A stretch of 64,000 nt of DNA from Ancylobacter amanitiformis (GCF_030814815.1 NZ_JAUSVR010000005.1:124001-188000); one strand, 5' to 3'; positions 1-8,923 are shown, counted from the first letter of the stretch. Made by a program: numbers and translations. The notes: generated by a model from the letters alone, not told the origin.

Positions 1-636
1 GTCCATGGGCGCGTAGATCTTGGTGTAGCCGAGATTGGCGAGGTCGCCGTCCAGCGTCGCCTGGGTCTGGGCGATCTGCGCCTTGAGCGCGTCGATCTTG
101 GCAACGCTGATCCGCTCGGTCGCGTCGGCGGCGTCGGCCGCGTCGCGGCTACCGGACTGGTTGGCGAGCAATTGCTGGGCGCGCTGGTTGCGCAGCCTGT
201 CGAGGGTGAGCTGCGCCTGCGCCTGCGCCAGCTGGGCGCGAAGATTGTCGAGGCTGGCGCGGTCGCCGGCCACCCGGGTCTGGTAGACGGTGGGGTCGAT
301 CTCGGCGAGCAGGTCGTCCTTCTTCACCACCGCGCCGACATCGGGATGGATGCGGCGCAGCTGGCCGGAGACCTGCGTGCCGACATCGACATAGTTCTTC
401 GGCTGCATGTTGGCGATGGCGGTAACGGTGGTCTCGATGTCGCCGCGCTCGACCCTGGCGGTCTGGTAGGCGGGCGCCGCCTGCGCATCGACGACGAAAT
501 GACGGTAATAGGCATAGCCAGCGCCCGCGCCACCCAGCACGAGCAGCAGCAGCACACCCGACCAGCGGCGCCGCCGCTTCGCCCGAGTCCCTGCCGTCCA
601 ACCGCCTTCCGACCTCTGCAACATCGCCCCGCTCAC
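1..636 (-). CDS. MacA/HlyD-family periplasmic adaptor of an efflux pump, 5' part only
   Basis: The C-terminus lies beyond the left edge of the window. An Arg-rich N-terminus and one membrane helix (about residues 24-44) are followed by the first lipoyl half (YVDVGTQVSGQL) and a Gln/Ala-rich hairpin coiled coil; the visible part ends where the second lipoyl half begins (YTKIYAP). MacA-type proteins of this build link an inner-membrane ABC or RND transporter to an outer-membrane channel. I chose GTG at 636 because GAGGAG lies 10 nt upstream; ATG at 645 is too close to that site and ATG at 624 too far, but both are in frame. A transporter gene would be expected just beyond the edge. The class is clear; MacA rather than an RND adaptor is inferred from the motif style. 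Confidence 0.85.
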   Translation of the reverse strand, partial: MSGAMLQRSEGGWTAGTRAKRRRRWSGVLLLLVLGGAGAGYAYYRHFVVDAQAAPAYQTARVERGDIETTVTAIANMQPKNYVDVGTQVSGQLRRIHPDVGAVVKKDDLLAEIDPTVYQTRVAGDRASLDNLRAQLAQAQAQLTLDRLRNQRAQQLLANQSGSRDAADAADATERISVAKIDALKAQIAQTQATLDGDLANLGYTKIYAPMD

Positions 637-697
637 CCGAACCATTCTCCTCGGGGATAAGGCCGAACCGCCAGCGTAAAAAGTGAATTCCCTGTAA

Positions 698-715
698 TGA
701 TGGATCACGCCATCA
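698..715. promoter_or_regulatory. Short perfect dyad upstream of the efflux adaptor
   Basis: TGATGG and CCATCA are separated by six bases, about 60 bp before the adaptor start, in the only AT-richer stretch of this gap. No T-tract follows on either strand, so an operator is likelier than a terminator. No regulator gene is adjacent. Confidence 0.3.
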
Positions 716-775
716 TATTGGAGCCATTCCAACAACTATTGCCGCAGTAACGCAGCCGCCGGCCGGCCTGTTGGC

Positions 776-970
776 TCAGGAATCGAAGGGCCGGTATTCG
801 CCCGTCTTCGGGTCCCGACGCAAGGTCACGCGGGTCGCCGGCACATTGGCCTCTTCCGCCCGCCGGGCGGCGTCGAGTTCGGCATTCACGCGGCGCGATT
901 CGCCGGCCAGCAGCTTGACGAGAGCCGCGGCACCCATGGCGCCGAGGGCGAGCACGATCACAGGCGGCAT
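776..970 (-). CDS. Small single-helix membrane protein, 64 aa, function unknown
   Basis: The product has one N-terminal hydrophobic helix (about residues 3-21) and a charged, probably cytoplasmic, Arg/Glu-rich helix ending in DPKTGEYRPF. The start is ATG at 970, preceded by GGGAAGA. An in-frame ATG at 985 has no ribosome-binding site. It lies 31 bp downstream of the S49 peptidase gene on the same strand and may be co-transcribed with it. I do not recognise the family; codon use matches the neighbours and the gene looks real. Confidence 0.6.
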   Translation of the reverse strand: MPPVIVLALGAMGAAALVKLLAGESRRVNAELDAARRAEEANVPATRVTLRRDPKTGEYRPFDS

Positions 971-1001
971 GGTTCGTCTTCCCATTCGCGGGGCAGCATC
1001 A

Positions 1002-1901
1002 TCATAATCCGTACCGGCTCCAGAGCGAGCGCTCCTCGGCGGCGGCGAGCAGGTTCTCGGCAATGCCGGCACCGATCGCCGGCGCCACCGCGCCCGCGTC
1101 AAGCCCGGCAATGCCGGGTACGCGCCGGCTGAACAGGCCGCTTTTGCCCTCGATCAGCGGCGTCAGAACCTTGTCGCCATAGCGCGCCCGCAGAAACGAG
1201 CGGATCTCGCCGATGGCGTCGACAAGGCCGAGTTCCTGCGCCTGCGTCGCGGTCCAGAACGCACCGGAAAACAGCGTCGCCTCGTCATGGCTCAGCACGT
1301 CGCCGCGCCGCTGGCGCACCAGCCCGGCAAAGGCGTCATGAATTTCCTTCTGCAGCGCCTTCAGCCGCTCGACATCCTCTGCCTTTTCCGGCTGGAACGG
1401 GTCTAGGATCACCTTGCTCTCGCCGGCGGTATAGACGCGCCGGTCGATGCCGAGCTTGTCCAGCGCGCGGTTGAAGCCGAAGCCCGCGCTCACCACGCCG
1501 ATCGAGCCGACGATGGAAAACGGATCGGCGACGATCTCGTCGGCGGCGCTGGCGATCATGTAGCCGCCGGACGCCGCCACATCCTCGACGAACGCGATGA
1601 CCGGGAGGTTCTTTTCCTCCGCCAGCAGGCGGATGCGGCGATGGACGAGATGCGACTGCACCGGTGAGCCGCCGGGCGAGTTGATCACCAGCGCCACCGC
1701 CTTCGCCCCCTTCACCGCGAAGGCACGGTCGAGCACCCGCGCCGTATTGGCGAAGGTGATGCCGGGATTGAACGGCCGCGACATGCCGATCGCGCCGCTG
1801 AGCCGCACCACCGGCACGATGGCGGCGCCCGCGCGCAGCCGCGCGGGCAGGACAGGATCAAGGCGGCGGCGAAGATCGGCGAAAAAGGATGCGTTGGCCA
1901 T
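1002..1901 (-). CDS. S49 family serine peptidase (SppA/SohB-like, short form)
   Basis: This 299-aa protein belongs to the Ser-Lys protease family that degrades signal peptides or membrane proteins. INSPGG lies near residue 75, the nucleophile Ser111 sits in DVAASGGYMIA, and the general-base candidate is Lys163 in AGESKVILDPF. There is no clear signal peptide or long helix, so it may be cytosolic or peripheral. I chose ATG at 1901; longer readings upstream run into the methyltransferase gene in another frame. It ends a minus-strand group DUF2007 - methyltransferase - S49. A second, membrane-anchored S49 peptidase (sppA) lies at 20.2-21.2 kb. Confidence 0.88.
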   Translation of the reverse strand: MANASFFADLRRRLDPVLPARLRAGAAIVPVVRLSGAIGMSRPFNPGITFANTARVLDRAFAVKGAKAVALVINSPGGSPVQSHLVHRRIRLLAEEKNLPVIAFVEDVAASGGYMIASAADEIVADPFSIVGSIGVVSAGFGFNRALDKLGIDRRVYTAGESKVILDPFQPEKAEDVERLKALQKEIHDAFAGLVRQRRGDVLSHDEATLFSGAFWTATQAQELGLVDAIGEIRSFLRARYGDKVLTPLIEGKSGLFSRRVPGIAGLDAGAVAPAIGAGIAENLLAAAEERSLWSRYGL

Positions 1902-1932
1902 GGTCAAGACATAGGGCGTCGCCCCGGCCGGC

Positions 1933-2799
1933 TCAAGCCGGTATCGACGAACAGGCCAGCGCCGCTTCCACGCTCGCCCCATCGCGCAGGATGCGCCCGG
2001 CCGCCATGCTCGGCCGGCCATCCGCGCCGGCCAGCACCAGCCCCGGCAGCAGCACGGGCTTTGTCCGCCGGCCCTTGATCGCGCCGACGAGCAGGCGGAT
2101 CGCCGGCGCATCGGCGCGCGGATGCACGGGGCGGATCGTCACGGCCCCGAAACGCCCCCGAAGGAGCGTCAGCAGCGCCTCGATCGCGTCGGGCCGGTGG
2201 ATCAGCGCGAGCCGCCCGCCCGGCTGCAGCAGCCGCGCGGCGGCGGTGAGCCACGCCTCCATGCCGGCATCGGCCACGCTGTGCGCCAGCGCCCGGCTGG
2301 CGCGCGGGGAGACGCGGTGGCGGGCGGGGTCGTTGAAGGGTGGGTTCATCAGCACGATATCGGCCGCCCCGGCCACCGGCGCGGGCGGGCCCGAAGGGCG
2401 CCCCACCCGCTCGACAGCCCCCGTCACGACGCTGACCCGCGCGGACAGATCGGGAGACTGGCGGGTGGCATTGTGGCCCGCCAGCGCGGCGGTGGCGGGG
2501 TCAATCTCCACCAGCGCGACCTCCGCCCGCGCGAGGCGGGTGGCCAGCGCCAGCCCCGCCGCCCCGACGCCGGCCCCGAGATCGACCGCCCGTCGCGCAT
2601 CGTCCGGCACGCTGGCGGCGAGCAGCAGCGCGTCGTGCCCGGCGCGATGCCCCCGCGCCGGCTGCAGCAGATGCAGCCGTCCGCCGAGGAAAGCGTCGTC
2701 GGTCAGTTCGCCGGCGGCGAGGAACTGCTCGATGGAACCCGGCTCGACGCGCGCGACCACGGGCGCGTCGGCGCCGCCCTTTTCCAATTCGCCCGTCAT
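1933..2799 (-). CDS. SAM-dependent methyltransferase, TrmN6-like (tRNA1(Val) A37 N6-methylase family)
   Basis: The 288-aa protein carries SAM motif I (VDLGAGVGAAG, residues 72-82), an acidic motif II ending at Asp100 and NPPF at 152-155. NPPF is the signature of methyltransferases acting on exocyclic amino groups of bases. The N-terminal pattern LLQPARGHRAGHDALLLAA is typical of COG4123/TrmN6. A tRNA adenine substrate is inferred from the family. Its ATG overlaps the stop of the upstream DUF2007 gene by 4 bp, so translation is probably coupled. The S49 gene follows after 31 bp. Confidence 0.85.
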   Translation of the reverse strand: MTGELEKGGADAPVVARVEPGSIEQFLAAGELTDDAFLGGRLHLLQPARGHRAGHDALLLAASVPDDARRAVDLGAGVGAAGLALATRLARAEVALVEIDPATAALAGHNATRQSPDLSARVSVVTGAVERVGRPSGPPAPVAGAADIVLMNPPFNDPARHRVSPRASRALAHSVADAGMEAWLTAAARLLQPGGRLALIHRPDAIEALLTLLRGRFGAVTIRPVHPRADAPAIRLLVGAIKGRRTKPVLLPGLVLAGADGRPSMAAGRILRDGASVEAALACSSIPA

Positions 2800-3020
2800 C
2801 GCGCGGAAAGCTCGGCGCCGAGTCCGGCCTCCATCAGGAGCGCGCGGGCGCCGGCGAAGCGCGCCTCCTCCACCAGAAGGCGGCGTGGCAGCAGGCCGAT
2901 CGAGCCTTCCATCACGCTCATGTGCTGGTCCAGCACGAGATGGCCGATTCCCGCCCCGTCGAGCAGGGCCTCGACGGCGGAGAGGAGAACGATGTCGTTG
3001 GTCCGGATGAGTTCACGCAT
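2796..3020 (-). CDS. DUF2007 domain protein, 74 aa
   Basis: This small protein fits the DUF2007 (putative signal-transducing) family: MRELIRTND at the start, then LLSAVEALLDGAGI, as in proteins regulating access to a partner site. It is the first gene of a three-gene minus-strand operon, with a 4-bp ATGA overlap to the methyltransferase. No catalytic residues are seen and its role is unknown. The family and its pairing with a methyltransferase are familiar in Hyphomicrobiales. Confidence 0.8.
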   Translation of the reverse strand: MRELIRTNDIVLLSAVEALLDGAGIGHLVLDQHMSVMEGSIGLLPRRLLVEEARFAGARALLMEAGLGAELSAR

Positions 3021-3217
3021 GGGGCCATCATGCCACGTTCATGCGACGATGAGAGCCGGCCGGGCAGGATCGGGCGACGGCTTCGGCTCTTTCCGTCAAT
3101 GGCGTATTTACGCTATGGGGATGGACGGCGCTCGGGTTGGTGGCGTGCTGCGCGCGCGGCAGCCGGTCACCGCTGCCCTGTGCCGGCGTTTTGGTCAAGA
3201 GATTCGGAAGGAACCCC

Positions 3218-4240
3218 GTGGCCGTCGTTCTGCCCTTCGATCCTGCCGCCGAGGCCTCGGCCGCGCCCTCCATCGAGGGCATCGTCAATTTGGTCCGCGC
3301 GGACATGGAGCGGGTCAACGCCCTGATCCTCTCGCGCACCGGCTCCGACGTGACGATGATCCCGGAGGTCGCGCAACACCTGATTTCCTCGGGCGGCAAG
3401 CGGCTGCGGCCGATGCTCACCCTCGCCACTGCGGGGCTTGCGGCCTATCAGGGCGATGGCGCGGTCAAGCTCGCCGCCTCGGTCGAGTTCATGCACACGG
3501 CGACGCTGCTGCATGACGACGTGGTCGACGACAGCGAGATGCGGCGCGGCAAGCTCGCCGCCCGCATGCTGTGGGGCAACGAGGCGAGCGTGCTGGTGGG
3601 CGACTTCCTGCTCGGCCAGGCCTTCCGCATGATGATCGAGGTGGGCAACCTCACGGCGCTGGACATTCTGTCCAACGCCGCCGTGGTCATCGCCGAGGGC
3701 GAGGTGGCCCAGCTCGCCGCCGCCAAGAACACCGCCACCAGCGAGGACGAATATCTCGCCGTCATCCGCGGCAAGACCGCCGAACTGTTCGCCGCCGCCT
3801 GCGAGGTCGGGCCGGTGCTGGCCGAGCGGCCCAAGGCGGAGCAGGTCGCCTGCCGCAGCTACGGCATGAATCTGGGCATCGCCTTCCAGCTCGTCGACGA
3901 CGTGCTCGACTATGGCGGCTCCGGCGCCGCGCTCGGCAAGAATGTCGGCGACGATTTCCGCGAGGGCAAGATCACCCTGCCGATCATCCTCGCCTTCCGC
4001 CGCGGCACCGAGGAGGAGCGCGACTTCTGGCGCCGCAGCCTGGAGCGCGGCGAGATCGGCGAGGGCGACCTCGCGCGCGCCGTCGGGCTGCTCGAACGCC
4101 ACCACGCGCTCGCCGACACGGTCAAGCGCGCCCGCCATTACGGCTCCATGGCGTGCGATGCGCTCGGCCTGTTCCCCGCCGGGCCGGCCAAGCGGGCTCT
4201 GCTCGACGTGGTGGAATTCTGCATCTCGCGGGTCAACTGA
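3218..4240 (+). CDS. ispB: Long-chain polyprenyl diphosphate synthase (octaprenyl/decaprenyl, ubiquinone side chain)
   Basis: This E-isoprenyl diphosphate synthase extends farnesyl diphosphate with isopentenyl diphosphate to make the quinone tail. Both aspartate-rich Mg sites are present: DDVVDD at 100-105 and DDVLD at 227-231; GGKRLRP (59-65) binds diphosphate. I chose GTG at 3218, with GGAAGGA just upstream, giving 340 aa, the usual length; an in-frame ATG at 3137 would add 27 unlikely residues. The gene is divergent from the DUF2007 operon. Chain length cannot be read from sequence; C50 is usual in this order. Confidence 0.93.
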   Translation: MAVVLPFDPAAEASAAPSIEGIVNLVRADMERVNALILSRTGSDVTMIPEVAQHLISSGGKRLRPMLTLATAGLAAYQGDGAVKLAASVEFMHTATLLHDDVVDDSEMRRGKLAARMLWGNEASVLVGDFLLGQAFRMMIEVGNLTALDILSNAAVVIAEGEVAQLAAAKNTATSEDEYLAVIRGKTAELFAAACEVGPVLAERPKAEQVACRSYGMNLGIAFQLVDDVLDYGGSGAALGKNVGDDFREGKITLPIILAFRRGTEEERDFWRRSLERGEIGEGDLARAVGLLERHHALADTVKRARHYGSMACDALGLFPAGPAKRALLDVVEFCISRVN

Positions 4241-4262
4241 AGGCCGAGCGGCCTTCCGCGTC

Positions 4263-4760
4263 CTACCGCCGCCCCGCGAAAAAATCGCGCAGCAGCTGCG
4301 CCGCCGCGCGCTCGCCGAGGCCCCCATAGATATCGGGCCGGTGGTGGCAGGTCGGCTGCGCGAAGAAGCGCACGCCGCTTTCCACCGCCCCGCCCTTGGG
4401 GTCGGCCGCGCCGTAATAGAGCCGGCGCAGCCGCGCCCAGGCGATCAGCCCCGCGCACATGGTGCAGGGTTCCAGCGTCACGTAGAGATCGCAGTCGGGC
4501 AGCCGGTCGCTGCCGATAAGGGCCGCCGCCGCCCGCACCACCAACATTTCGGCATGGGCGGACGGGTCGGCACGTTCGCGCGTGCGATTGCCGTCGGCGG
4601 CGATCACCACGCCGTCCCGCACCAGCACGGCGCCCACCGGCACCTCGCCGCGCGCACCCGCCTTGCCGGCCTCGGCCAGCGCCAGATCCATGAAACCGGC
4701 GCGCGATCCGGAGCCTGTTTCCGAGCCCGATCCCGGGCCTGTATCCTGCCGCTCGGTCAC
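4263..4760 (-). CDS. tadA: tRNA adenosine(34) deaminase
   Basis: TadA converts A34 of tRNA-Arg(ACG) to inosine. The zinc deaminase signature is complete: HAE at 69-71 (Glu71 catalytic) and PCTMC at 98-102. The Gly/Ser-rich first 22 residues are not conserved, so the true start may be the ATG at MDLALAEAG, where most TadA proteins begin. It converges with ispB (22 bp apart) and is divergent from rluB, the usual tadA/rluB arrangement in the group. Confidence 0.93.
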   Translation of the reverse strand: MTERQDTGPGSGSETGSGSRAGFMDLALAEAGKAGARGEVPVGAVLVRDGVVIAADGNRTRERADPSAHAEMLVVRAAAALIGSDRLPDCDLYVTLEPCTMCAGLIAWARLRRLYYGAADPKGGAVESGVRFFAQPTCHHRPDIYGGLGERAAAQLLRDFFAGRR

Positions 4761-4915
4761 TTCTCGCTCACCTGATGGCCGCTTGCCGCCTCGCGCGCCG
4801 CAAATGCTCGCCTCAAGACGATGGACGTGCTAGCACCCGCGCCCCAATACGGATATCGATTTGCACTCCGGATCATCGCCAAGGACCGGACCGACCCCCC
4901 GAACGATTGCACCCC

Positions 4916-7213
4916 ATGCCCAAAAACACGCCGCCCCGCAAGGACCAGAACCGCGTACCGCGCGCCCCGCGTACCCTCGCCCCGGCCGAGCCGCGCGAGG
5001 CCGAGCGCGTCGCCAAGGTGATCGCCCGCGCGGGGCTCGGCTCGCGCCGCGAGATCGAGGAATGGATCCTCGCCGGCCGCGTGGCGGTGAATGGCGAGGT
5101 GCTGGAAAGCCCTGCCCGCACCGTGACGGATGCGGACCACATCACCGTGGATGATGCGCCGCTGCCCGCGAAGGAGCGCACGCGGCTGTTCCTCTATCAC
5201 AAGCCCAAAGGCGTGGTGACGACCAACTACGACCCCGAGGGACGCCCCACCCTGTTCGAGATCCTGCCCGGCGGCCTGCCGCGTCTGGTCTCGGTCGGCC
5301 GGCTCGACCTCAATACCGAGGGGCTCATCCTCCTCACCAATGATGGCGGCCTGTCGCGGGTGCTGGAACTGCCGGAAACCGGCTGGCTGCGCCGCTACCG
5401 CGTGCGCGCCAAGGGCTCGATCACCCAGGACAAGCTCGACGCGCTGATCCACGGCATCACGGTCGAGGGCGTGCATTACGGGCCGATCGAGGCGCTGCTC
5501 GACCGCGTGCAGGGTGCCAATGTCTGGCTGACCATGGCGCTGCGCGAGGGCAAGAACCGCGAAGTCCGCAACGTGCTCGGCAGCCTCGGGCTCGACGTCA
5601 ACCGGCTGATCCGGCTCTCCTACGGCCCGTTCCAGCTCGGCGAGATCGCGCAGGGGGCTGTCGAGGAAGTGCGCACCCGCGTGCTGGCCGACCAGCTCGG
5701 CCCCGAGCTTTCCGCCGCCGCCGGCGCGGATTTCGAGGGCCCGCTGTTCAACCATGCCGACGAGGACGAGGCGCCCCGCCGCCCCAGCGCGAAAAAGGCC
5801 GGCTATGCCAAGCCGGAAGGGGCCGAGGACCGCCACCGCCGCCGGCCGATCGACACCGAGGAAAGCCCCGAGCGCAGCGTGACCTCCGGCCTGGTGGCCG
5901 ATCGCAAGGGCCGCAAGGTTCTGGTGCAGCGCGTGCGCTCCACCACGACCGAGGAGGCGGAGGAAGCCCCCGCCCGCCCGGCGCGCCGGACCGACGACGC
6001 GCGCGCCACTTCACGCCCCACTTCACGCGGACCGCGCGAAGTCGGCGGCGAACGCACCTTCCGCCGTCGCCCCGACGGCGAGGGCGCCCCGGCCGAGGCG
6101 GGCGAGAGTGACGCCCCCCGCCCCGCGCGTGCCGGGCGTCCCGAGCGCAAGCCCACCCGCGACCGCGCCGCCGCCGGCCCGCGCCCCGCCCGCCCGCGCT
6201 TTGAGGAGCGCGGACCGCGCGAGGAGCCGGAGGGCGGCAATCGCCCGTTCCGTGAACGCAGCGAGCGTCCCACCGGCGACCGTCCGTTCCGGGAGCGCAG
6301 TGAGCGTCCCACCGGCGACCGTCCGTTCCGCGAACGCAGCGAGCGTCCCACGGGGGATCGTCCGTTCCGCGAACGCAGCGAGCGTCCCACCGGCGACCGT
6401 CCGTTCCGGGAGCGCAGTGAGCGTCCCACCGGCGACCGTCCGTTCCGCGAACGCAGCGAGCGTCCCACGGGGGATCGTCCGTTCCGCGAACGCAGCGAGC
6501 GTCCCACAGGGGATCGTCCGTTCCGCGAACGCAGCGAACGTCCCACCGGCGACCGTCCGCAGCGCCGGGAGCGCCCGGAGGGCGCGCGGCCCTATCGTGG
6601 CGAGGCGACCGACCGGCCTTTCACCGGCCGGGTGAAATCCGAGCAGAGCCGCACCCGACGCCCGCGTCCCGGCGAGGGCGAGGATGGCGCGCGCGTGGAG
6701 CGTCCCGTCCGTCCGCCGCGCGATTTCGACCGCCCCCGCCGCGAGGATGCCGAACGGCCCGTGCGCCGCTTCGATCGTCCCGAGCGCACCAGCGAGGATC
6801 GCCCCCCGCGCCGCGAACGGCCCGAGGGTGGCCGGGTCTATGGCGAGAAGTCGTTCGGGGAGAAATCTCCCGGCGAGAAGCGCCCGTTCCGCGAGAAGCG
6901 CCCCTTTGGCGACAAGCCCGAGCGCGGCGAGCGGCCGGCGGGAAAGCCCTTCGGGAGCCGCCCGGGTGGTGAACGGTCTGGCGGAGGCAAGCCCTTTGGG
7001 GACAAGCCCGGCGGCGGCCGGTCGTCCAGCGGAAAATCCTTCGGTGGCAAATCCTTTGGCGACAGGTCCTTTGGCGGCAAGCCGGGTGGCGCGCCGCGCG
7101 CCGGCGGCAAACCGGGCGGTGGAAAGCCGGGCGGCTCCCGTTCCGGCGGCAAGCCCGGCGGCTCCCCCGGCGGCAAGCCCAGCGGACGTCCGCCGCGCGC
7201 GCCGCGCGGCTGA
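4916..7213 (+). CDS. rluB: 23S rRNA pseudouridine synthase RluB-like with a 500-residue repetitive basic tail
   Basis: The first ~260 residues are an ordinary RsuA/RluB/RluE-type enzyme: S4 RNA-binding domain (30-63), HKPKGVVTT (95-103) and the catalytic motif GRLDLNTEGL with Asp131. A low-complexity tail of about 500 residues follows, rich in Arg, Pro, Gly, Lys and Glu. It contains eight 13-residue repeats (444-547) and ends in Gly/Lys/Pro-rich repeats such as GGKPGG. Such tails are common on alphaproteobacterial RluB and probably disordered and RNA-binding. ATG at 4916 is the only start that fits the family. rsmD starts 13 bp downstream, so the two rRNA modification genes are probably co-transcribed. 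Confidence 0.9.
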   Translation: MPKNTPPRKDQNRVPRAPRTLAPAEPREAERVAKVIARAGLGSRREIEEWILAGRVAVNGEVLESPARTVTDADHITVDDAPLPAKERTRLFLYHKPKGVVTTNYDPEGRPTLFEILPGGLPRLVSVGRLDLNTEGLILLTNDGGLSRVLELPETGWLRRYRVRAKGSITQDKLDALIHGITVEGVHYGPIEALLDRVQGANVWLTMALREGKNREVRNVLGSLGLDVNRLIRLSYGPFQLGEIAQGAVEEVRTRVLADQLGPELSAAAGADFEGPLFNHADEDEAPRRPSAKKAGYAKPEGAEDRHRRRPIDTEESPERSVTSGLVADRKGRKVLVQRVRSTTTEEAEEAPARPARRTDDARATSRPTSRGPREVGGERTFRRRPDGEGAPAEAGESDAPRPARAGRPERKPTRDRAAAGPRPARPRFEERGPREEPEGGNRPFRERSERPTGDRPFRERSERPTGDRPFRERSERPTGDRPFRERSERPTGDRPFRERSERPTGDRPFRERSERPTGDRPFRERSERPTGDRPFRERSERPTGDRPQRRERPEGARPYRGEATDRPFTGRVKSEQSRTRRPRPGEGEDGARVERPVRPPRDFDRPRREDAERPVRRFDRPERTSEDRPPRRERPEGGRVYGEKSFGEKSPGEKRPFREKRPFGDKPERGERPAGKPFGSRPGGERSGGGKPFGDKPGGGRSSSGKSFGGKSFGDRSFGGKPGGAPRAGGKPGGGKPGGSRSGGKPGGSPGGKPSGRPPRAPRG
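6245..6556 (+). repeat. Eight tandem 39-bp repeats inside rluB
   Basis: Eight in-frame 39-bp units each encode PFRERSERPTGDR. Base variants (gggagcgc in units 2 and 5; cacgggggat in units 3 and 6) show that units 1-3 and 4-6 form a 117-bp higher-order duplication differing at one base. Every variant among the units is synonymous, so the peptide is under selection while copy number can change by slippage. Confidence 0.95.
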
Positions 7214-7226
7214 GGCGGGCTGAACC

Positions 7227-7820
7227 GTGCGCATCGTCGGCGGGCGCTTCAAGGGCCGCACCTTGCTCGGGCCGTCTTCCAACGCCACCCGGCCCACCTC
7301 GGACCGGCTGCGCGAGGCGCTGTTCAACGTGCTCGCCCATGCCTATGACGACGCGGCGGCCGGCGCGCGGGTGCTGGATCTGTTCGCCGGCACCGGCGCG
7401 TTGGGGCTGGAAGCACTCTCGCGCGGGGCAAAGCTCGCGGTATTCGTGGATGATGCGCCCGAGCCGCGTGCGCTGATCCGCGCCAATATCGAGGCGCTGG
7501 GCCTCGGCGGTATCACCCGCATCTTCCGCCGCGACGCGACCAAGCTCGGCGAGGCGATGGCGAGCGACGCCTTCGACCTCGTCTTCTGCGATCCTCCCTA
7601 TGGGCGTGGCCTCGCCGGGCAGGCACTGGCCGGCGCACGCGCGGGCAAATGGCTCGCGCCCGGCGCGCTGGTCATCGTGGAGGAGACGGCCGAGGCCGGC
7701 TTCACCGCGCCGGAGGGCTTCGAGGAACTGGAACGGCGGCGCTACGACACGACCGAGATCGTGCTCCTGCGGGCGCCGGGCATCGCGGCCACCCCGGCGA
7801 CGGTCGGCTCCCCCGCTTGA
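7227..7820 (+). CDS. rsmD: 16S rRNA (guanine(966)-N2)-methyltransferase
   Basis: RsmD methylates G966 of 16S rRNA in the assembled small subunit. The 197-aa protein has the family N-terminus MRIVGGRFKGR, the RPTSDRLREALFN motif, SAM-binding DLFAGTG (51-57) and the catalytic DPPY (122-125). It starts at GTG 7227, 13 bp after rluB, and its stop lies 4 bp from the convergent hydrolase stop. Confidence 0.93.
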   Translation: MRIVGGRFKGRTLLGPSSNATRPTSDRLREALFNVLAHAYDDAAAGARVLDLFAGTGALGLEALSRGAKLAVFVDDAPEPRALIRANIEALGLGGITRIFRRDATKLGEAMASDAFDLVFCDPPYGRGLAGQALAGARAGKWLAPGALVIVEETAEAGFTAPEGFEELERRRYDTTEIVLLRAPGIAATPATVGSPA

Positions 7821-7824
7821 GCGG

Positions 7825-8619
7825 TCAGCCGATCGAGGCGACCGCGTCGAGGATACGGGCCATGTCCTCGGGCCGCGACAGGCGGTGATCGCCATCCTTC
7901 ACCAGCGTCACCACCACGTCGTCCTCGGCGAGGCAGGTGCTGAGCCGCAAGGCGTGCTGCCAGGGCACCACATCGTCGGCGACGCCCTGCAGGATGCGCA
8001 CGGGGCAGCCGACCGCGAAAGGCGCGCCGAGCACCAGATGGGCCCGCCCATCCTCGATGAAGGCGCGGGTGATCGGCGTCGTGCCGTGCTCGCTCTCGCG
8101 ATACCACACGCCCTTCTCCAGGATTTCCGCGCGGATCTCCGGCGTCATCGCCTTCCACATCAGCTCCTCGCTGAAATCGGGCGCGGGGGCGATCAGCACC
8201 AGCCCGGCCAGACGCGGCTCCCCGCCGCGCGCGGCGAGCGCCCGCGCCAGCAGGAGCGCGATCCAGCCGCCCATGGAGGAGCCGACCACGACCTGCGGTC
8301 CGCGCGTCTCAGCGTCGAACACCGCGAGCGCCTCCTGCGCCCAGCGCGAAATGGTGCCGTCGATGAAACGCCCGCCGGATTCGCCATGGCCGGAATAGTC
8401 GAAGCGCACCACCGGCCGGCCGGTCTCCGCGCCCCAGCTGGCCAGCGCCTCGGCCTTGCCGCCGCGCATGTCCGAGAGATAGCCGCCGCACCACAGCACG
8501 CCGGGGGCTCCCTCGCCGGCCCCGGCCGGGGTGGACCGCACCGCGATCGACCGCGCATCCTCGCCCACGGCGATGAAACGGGGCTGTGTCTGTGCTGTCT
8601 GAACGGCGGTTTCCGTCAT
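7825..8619 (-). CDS. Alpha/beta hydrolase
   Basis: A single-domain serine hydrolase of 264 aa. The nucleophile elbow is GSSMG with Ser115; the acid is probably in QGVADDVVP and the base is His in DGDHRLSRPED. There is no signal peptide, so it is cytoplasmic. The FDYSGHGESGGRF segment resembles the abhydrolase/palmitoyl-thioesterase (ABHD10-like) group common in alphaproteobacteria. The substrate is unknown. It converges with rsmD. Confidence 0.85.
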   Translation of the reverse strand: MTETAVQTAQTQPRFIAVGEDARSIAVRSTPAGAGEGAPGVLWCGGYLSDMRGGKAEALASWGAETGRPVVRFDYSGHGESGGRFIDGTISRWAQEALAVFDAETRGPQVVVGSSMGGWIALLLARALAARGGEPRLAGLVLIAPAPDFSEELMWKAMTPEIRAEILEKGVWYRESEHGTTPITRAFIEDGRAHLVLGAPFAVGCPVRILQGVADDVVPWQHALRLSTCLAEDDVVVTLVKDGDHRLSRPEDMARILDAVASIG

Positions 8620-8923
8620 GCCTGTCTCCTTGAGGTCGCCGCCGCAATGCCGGCCCGTGCCGCGCCGGCACTTGCGATTCGCGCCGCCCGCGCCATCTTC
8701 ACCTACAGGCCGGACGGGAGCGCGAACAGGGCTCCCCTCCGGCTGGCGGCAGGGCGCGTGAAACTCATCCGGGCATTGATGCGTTCGACCCTGTCGTACC
8801 GTTGACTTCTGACCGGTTTGTCAACATGTTCTGCGACCGTTTTACGCGCGCGGAACGAGCCGTCTGGCACGCTTCAGGTCGCGGTAGAGCAGTTTTTCTG
8901 AAACGGCAGAGGAGAAAGCCGCC
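8620..8923. other. Intergenic region upstream of infC
   Basis: About 300 bp between the divergent hydrolase and infC holds no credible ORF. It contains a 6-bp inverted repeat, GTTGAC at 8801-8806 and GTCAAC at 8820-8825, whose left arm could also serve as a -35-like TTGACT. The infC promoter and leader must lie here. Confidence 0.5.

Noticed and set aside
3167-4327. 386-codon minus-strand ORF over ispB
   Set aside because: The plus strand encodes a complete prenyl synthase with both Asp-rich motifs; the antisense frame is open only because of GC bias.
6245-6556. CRISPR-like regular repeats
   Set aside because: The 39-bp units are directly adjacent with no spacers and are in frame within rluB.
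6023-7327. 434-codon antisense ORF over rluB
   Set aside because: It mirrors the repetitive GC-rich sense frame, has low complexity and no family features.
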